DNA of 64,000 nt from Rotaria socialis (lineage: Eukaryota; Rotifera; Eurotatoria; Philodinida; Philodinidae). Below the pieces are notes generated by a model. That model did no database searches and was not told where the DNA came from. It saw only the letters and a list, made by a program, of their open reading frames with translations. The stretch spans positions 62,001 to 126,000 of the forward strand of contig CAJNYU010002561.1 of NCBI GenBank assembly GCA_905331475.1. Direction: 5' to 3'. The position numbers and the translations under genes were made by a program. This document shows, piece by piece, positions 62,668 through 64,000 of the stretch (the stretch's first letter is position 1; each line of letters begins with the position of its first letter).

Positions 62668-63918
62668 TCAAATTTCGAGTACGGGCAGATGAATATCATT
62701 GACAGAAGCTTTAAATCGATAGATTGGGAACCCGTGAGTAAGATCGGTTTCGAAACAAAGTTCTATTTTATCGCCTTTTTTCACTTTAATTTTGTTTGAA
62801 TTGTCCACCAAGCTAACATATTTAACTCCCCAGTTTGTGTTTTGTGTAAACCCATTAATAATACCTTTGCCGTCTTCAAGATTTTTTGCTGTTAACACAT
62901 ACGCAGCAAGATAAAAGCCTGCAAATTCTGTCTCATGGATGTTTTCAGCAGTAAACTGAATTGTTTTTGATAGGAGATCATCAGCTGGAATATTTGTCCA
63001 TTCAAATCTTTCGACAAATTGTGCTGATGTGCATAATGTGACCTTTTTAGGTGGATTGAACAGTAGTTGTACACCTATGCCATCACTAATATTCGGAGTA
63101 CCACTGAATAATCTAGAAAATATTGACGATAGGAGCCCTACTTTAGGACGTGATACAGGAATACAAAGAGTACCAAATTCATGAGGAATGCATAGTGAAA
63201 CATTTTTAAATGTTGCCATGGTTTCGCGGAGTATTTTTAGGCAGCCTTCGTCAGTACTTATTGTACCGAGTACATCATGAATAATAGCAGTTGGGGCGGA
63301 ATCACATTTACCCCAGTCAATACTACTAGAAAATCCTTGATGTAATGTAATTTTTTCCTTCAGAATAGCTGTAGCTTGTTGCAAATTTGTGGCTTGCTCG
63401 TATGAATTTGTATTAGCTTCCACTGCATGAACGTGTTTAGTTGTGGGATTTTTTAATAGCATTTGACTTAAAAACATGCGCGGACCAGTTCCAATATCTA
63501 ACCAAGTCACAGTATTTGAACCTTGTTTCGGAGAAGAAGAAAGGAATACTTGCTTTGCTGCTTCCTCATAAGCTTGATTTCGTGGCTTATCCAGTTCCAT
63601 GAGTACATAACCAATATTACGGTATCCGTCGACGAAATTAGAAAGTGTTCTTGGTCTTGACCTCATTCGTGTACGAATAATAGTCAAATCTAATTTTTCT
63701 ATGAGACCATAGGCTACTCCTATAACTATGCGATCAAACATATCGGCTCTCGTTGTCAGCCATTTCCATAACTTCGCGAAACCTACAATTAAAACCGCAC
63801 AAGCAACAACAATCACTGTAAAATTATACAACAACAGTATAACGTCGGTTTTGCTGTTCAATTTTGATGCCATAATTGAGAAAATATATGAGTCCATGTT
63901 TTTAATCAATATATTCAT
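62668..63918 (-). CDS. Membrane-anchored PRMT-like methyltransferase, 416 aa
   Basis: Intronless frame from ATG at 63918. An N-terminal transmembrane helix lies at residues ~26-50 (VIVVACAVLIVGFAKLWKWL). After a linker comes a class I SAM-dependent methyltransferase fold: motif I TWLDIGTGPRMFLSQML; post-I VHAVEANTNSYEQA with the acidic Glu that binds the SAM ribose; and APTAIIHDVLGTISTDEG where PRMTs carry their double-E loop. The C-terminal ~200 residues are beta-rich, as in the PRMT barrel (VQLLFNPPKKV, KKGDKIELCFETD). The first catalytic Glu of the double-E loop is replaced (HDVLG rather than SE.LG), so arginine methylation is doubtful. Substrate unknown. The ATG gives an intact TM helix; internal ATGs would shorten or remove it. 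Confidence 0.7.
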   Translation of the reverse strand: MNILIKNMDSYIFSIMASKLNSKTDVILLLYNFTVIVVACAVLIVGFAKLWKWLTTRADMFDRIVIGVAYGLIEKLDLTIIRTRMRSRPRTLSNFVDGYRNIGYVLMELDKPRNQAYEEAAKQVFLSSSPKQGSNTVTWLDIGTGPRMFLSQMLLKNPTTKHVHAVEANTNSYEQATNLQQATAILKEKITLHQGFSSSIDWGKCDSAPTAIIHDVLGTISTDEGCLKILRETMATFKNVSLCIPHEFGTLCIPVSRPKVGLLSSIFSRLFSGTPNISDGIGVQLLFNPPKKVTLCTSAQFVERFEWTNIPADDLLSKTIQFTAENIHETEFAGFYLAAYVLTAKNLEDGKGIINGFTQNTNWGVKYVSLVDNSNKIKVKKGDKIELCFETDLTHGFPIYRFKASVNDIHLPVLEI

Positions 63919-64000
63919 CGATTGTTTAGGCCAGTATTTGTATCCTAGTTAAAATATTTTTAAACTAGAACAAACACATTCAGATAGACTTACTTTAGTA
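63919..64000. other. Right edge
   Basis: 82 bp of AT-rich 5' flank of the methyltransferase gene; too short to judge. Confidence 0.3.

Overview
This is a eukaryotic, AT-rich, gene-dense window. Most introns are short (about 45-100 nt) with GT-AG borders, and many small inverted-repeat (MITE-like) elements lie between and inside genes. Gene content is animal: AP-1 mu adaptin, a nuclear lamin, the Aurora-A cofactor Bora, a CNBD2-like protein and an RNF213-like giant. Alongside these are a transporter whose closest remembered relatives are fungal and two decayed genes. Together this suggests an invertebrate, most plausibly a bdelloid rotifer. That assignment is inference; no species is claimed.

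Layout. An unrecognised eight-exon gene (1590-3699, +) and a small beta-rich ORF (4659-5042, -) come first. A complete AP-1 mu gene follows (5539-7208, -; 8 exons, 421 aa). A broken GRAMD1/Aster-like gene (8167-10525, +) carries an in-frame stop inside its GRAM domain, hosts a ~0.9 kb inverted-repeat element in an intron and lacks its sterol-binding half. Next are an MFS/SV2-type transporter (12507-14177, +; 512 aa), a CNBD2-like cyclic-nucleotide-binding protein (14725-17144, -), a possible two-exon small gene (17709-18363, +), and a lamin-type intermediate filament with a lamin tail domain but no CaaX box (19420-21749, +; 551 aa). A von Willebrand A / alpha-kinase gene (23342-25375, +) has four separate lesions but an undamaged kinase frame. 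A ~5 kb gene-poor, repeat-bearing stretch follows; it includes a 438-bp segment present twice around a single N.

The dominant feature is one giant gene on the minus strand (30550-52262). Fifteen exons join in frame to 17,520 nt (5,839 aa). It is an RNF213-type AAA+ protein with three visible P-loops. I find no RING finger or RZ finger in it, and its C terminus looks like about seven consecutive beta-grasp (ubiquitin-like) modules. One intron holds a ~335-bp-arm inverted repeat that could form a long hairpin RNA. Beyond it lie a cluster of nested MITEs (including a hAT-type element with an 8-bp target duplication), a 68-aa single-span membrane ORF, a coiled-coil/SPRY protein, a complete Bora homologue (59253-60691, -; 7 exons, 335 aa) and a membrane-anchored PRMT-like methyltransferase (62668-63918, -).

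The genes do not form an operon or an obvious pathway. Exon structures were read by hand from splice consensus, frame phase and remembered family sequences; no database search was run.
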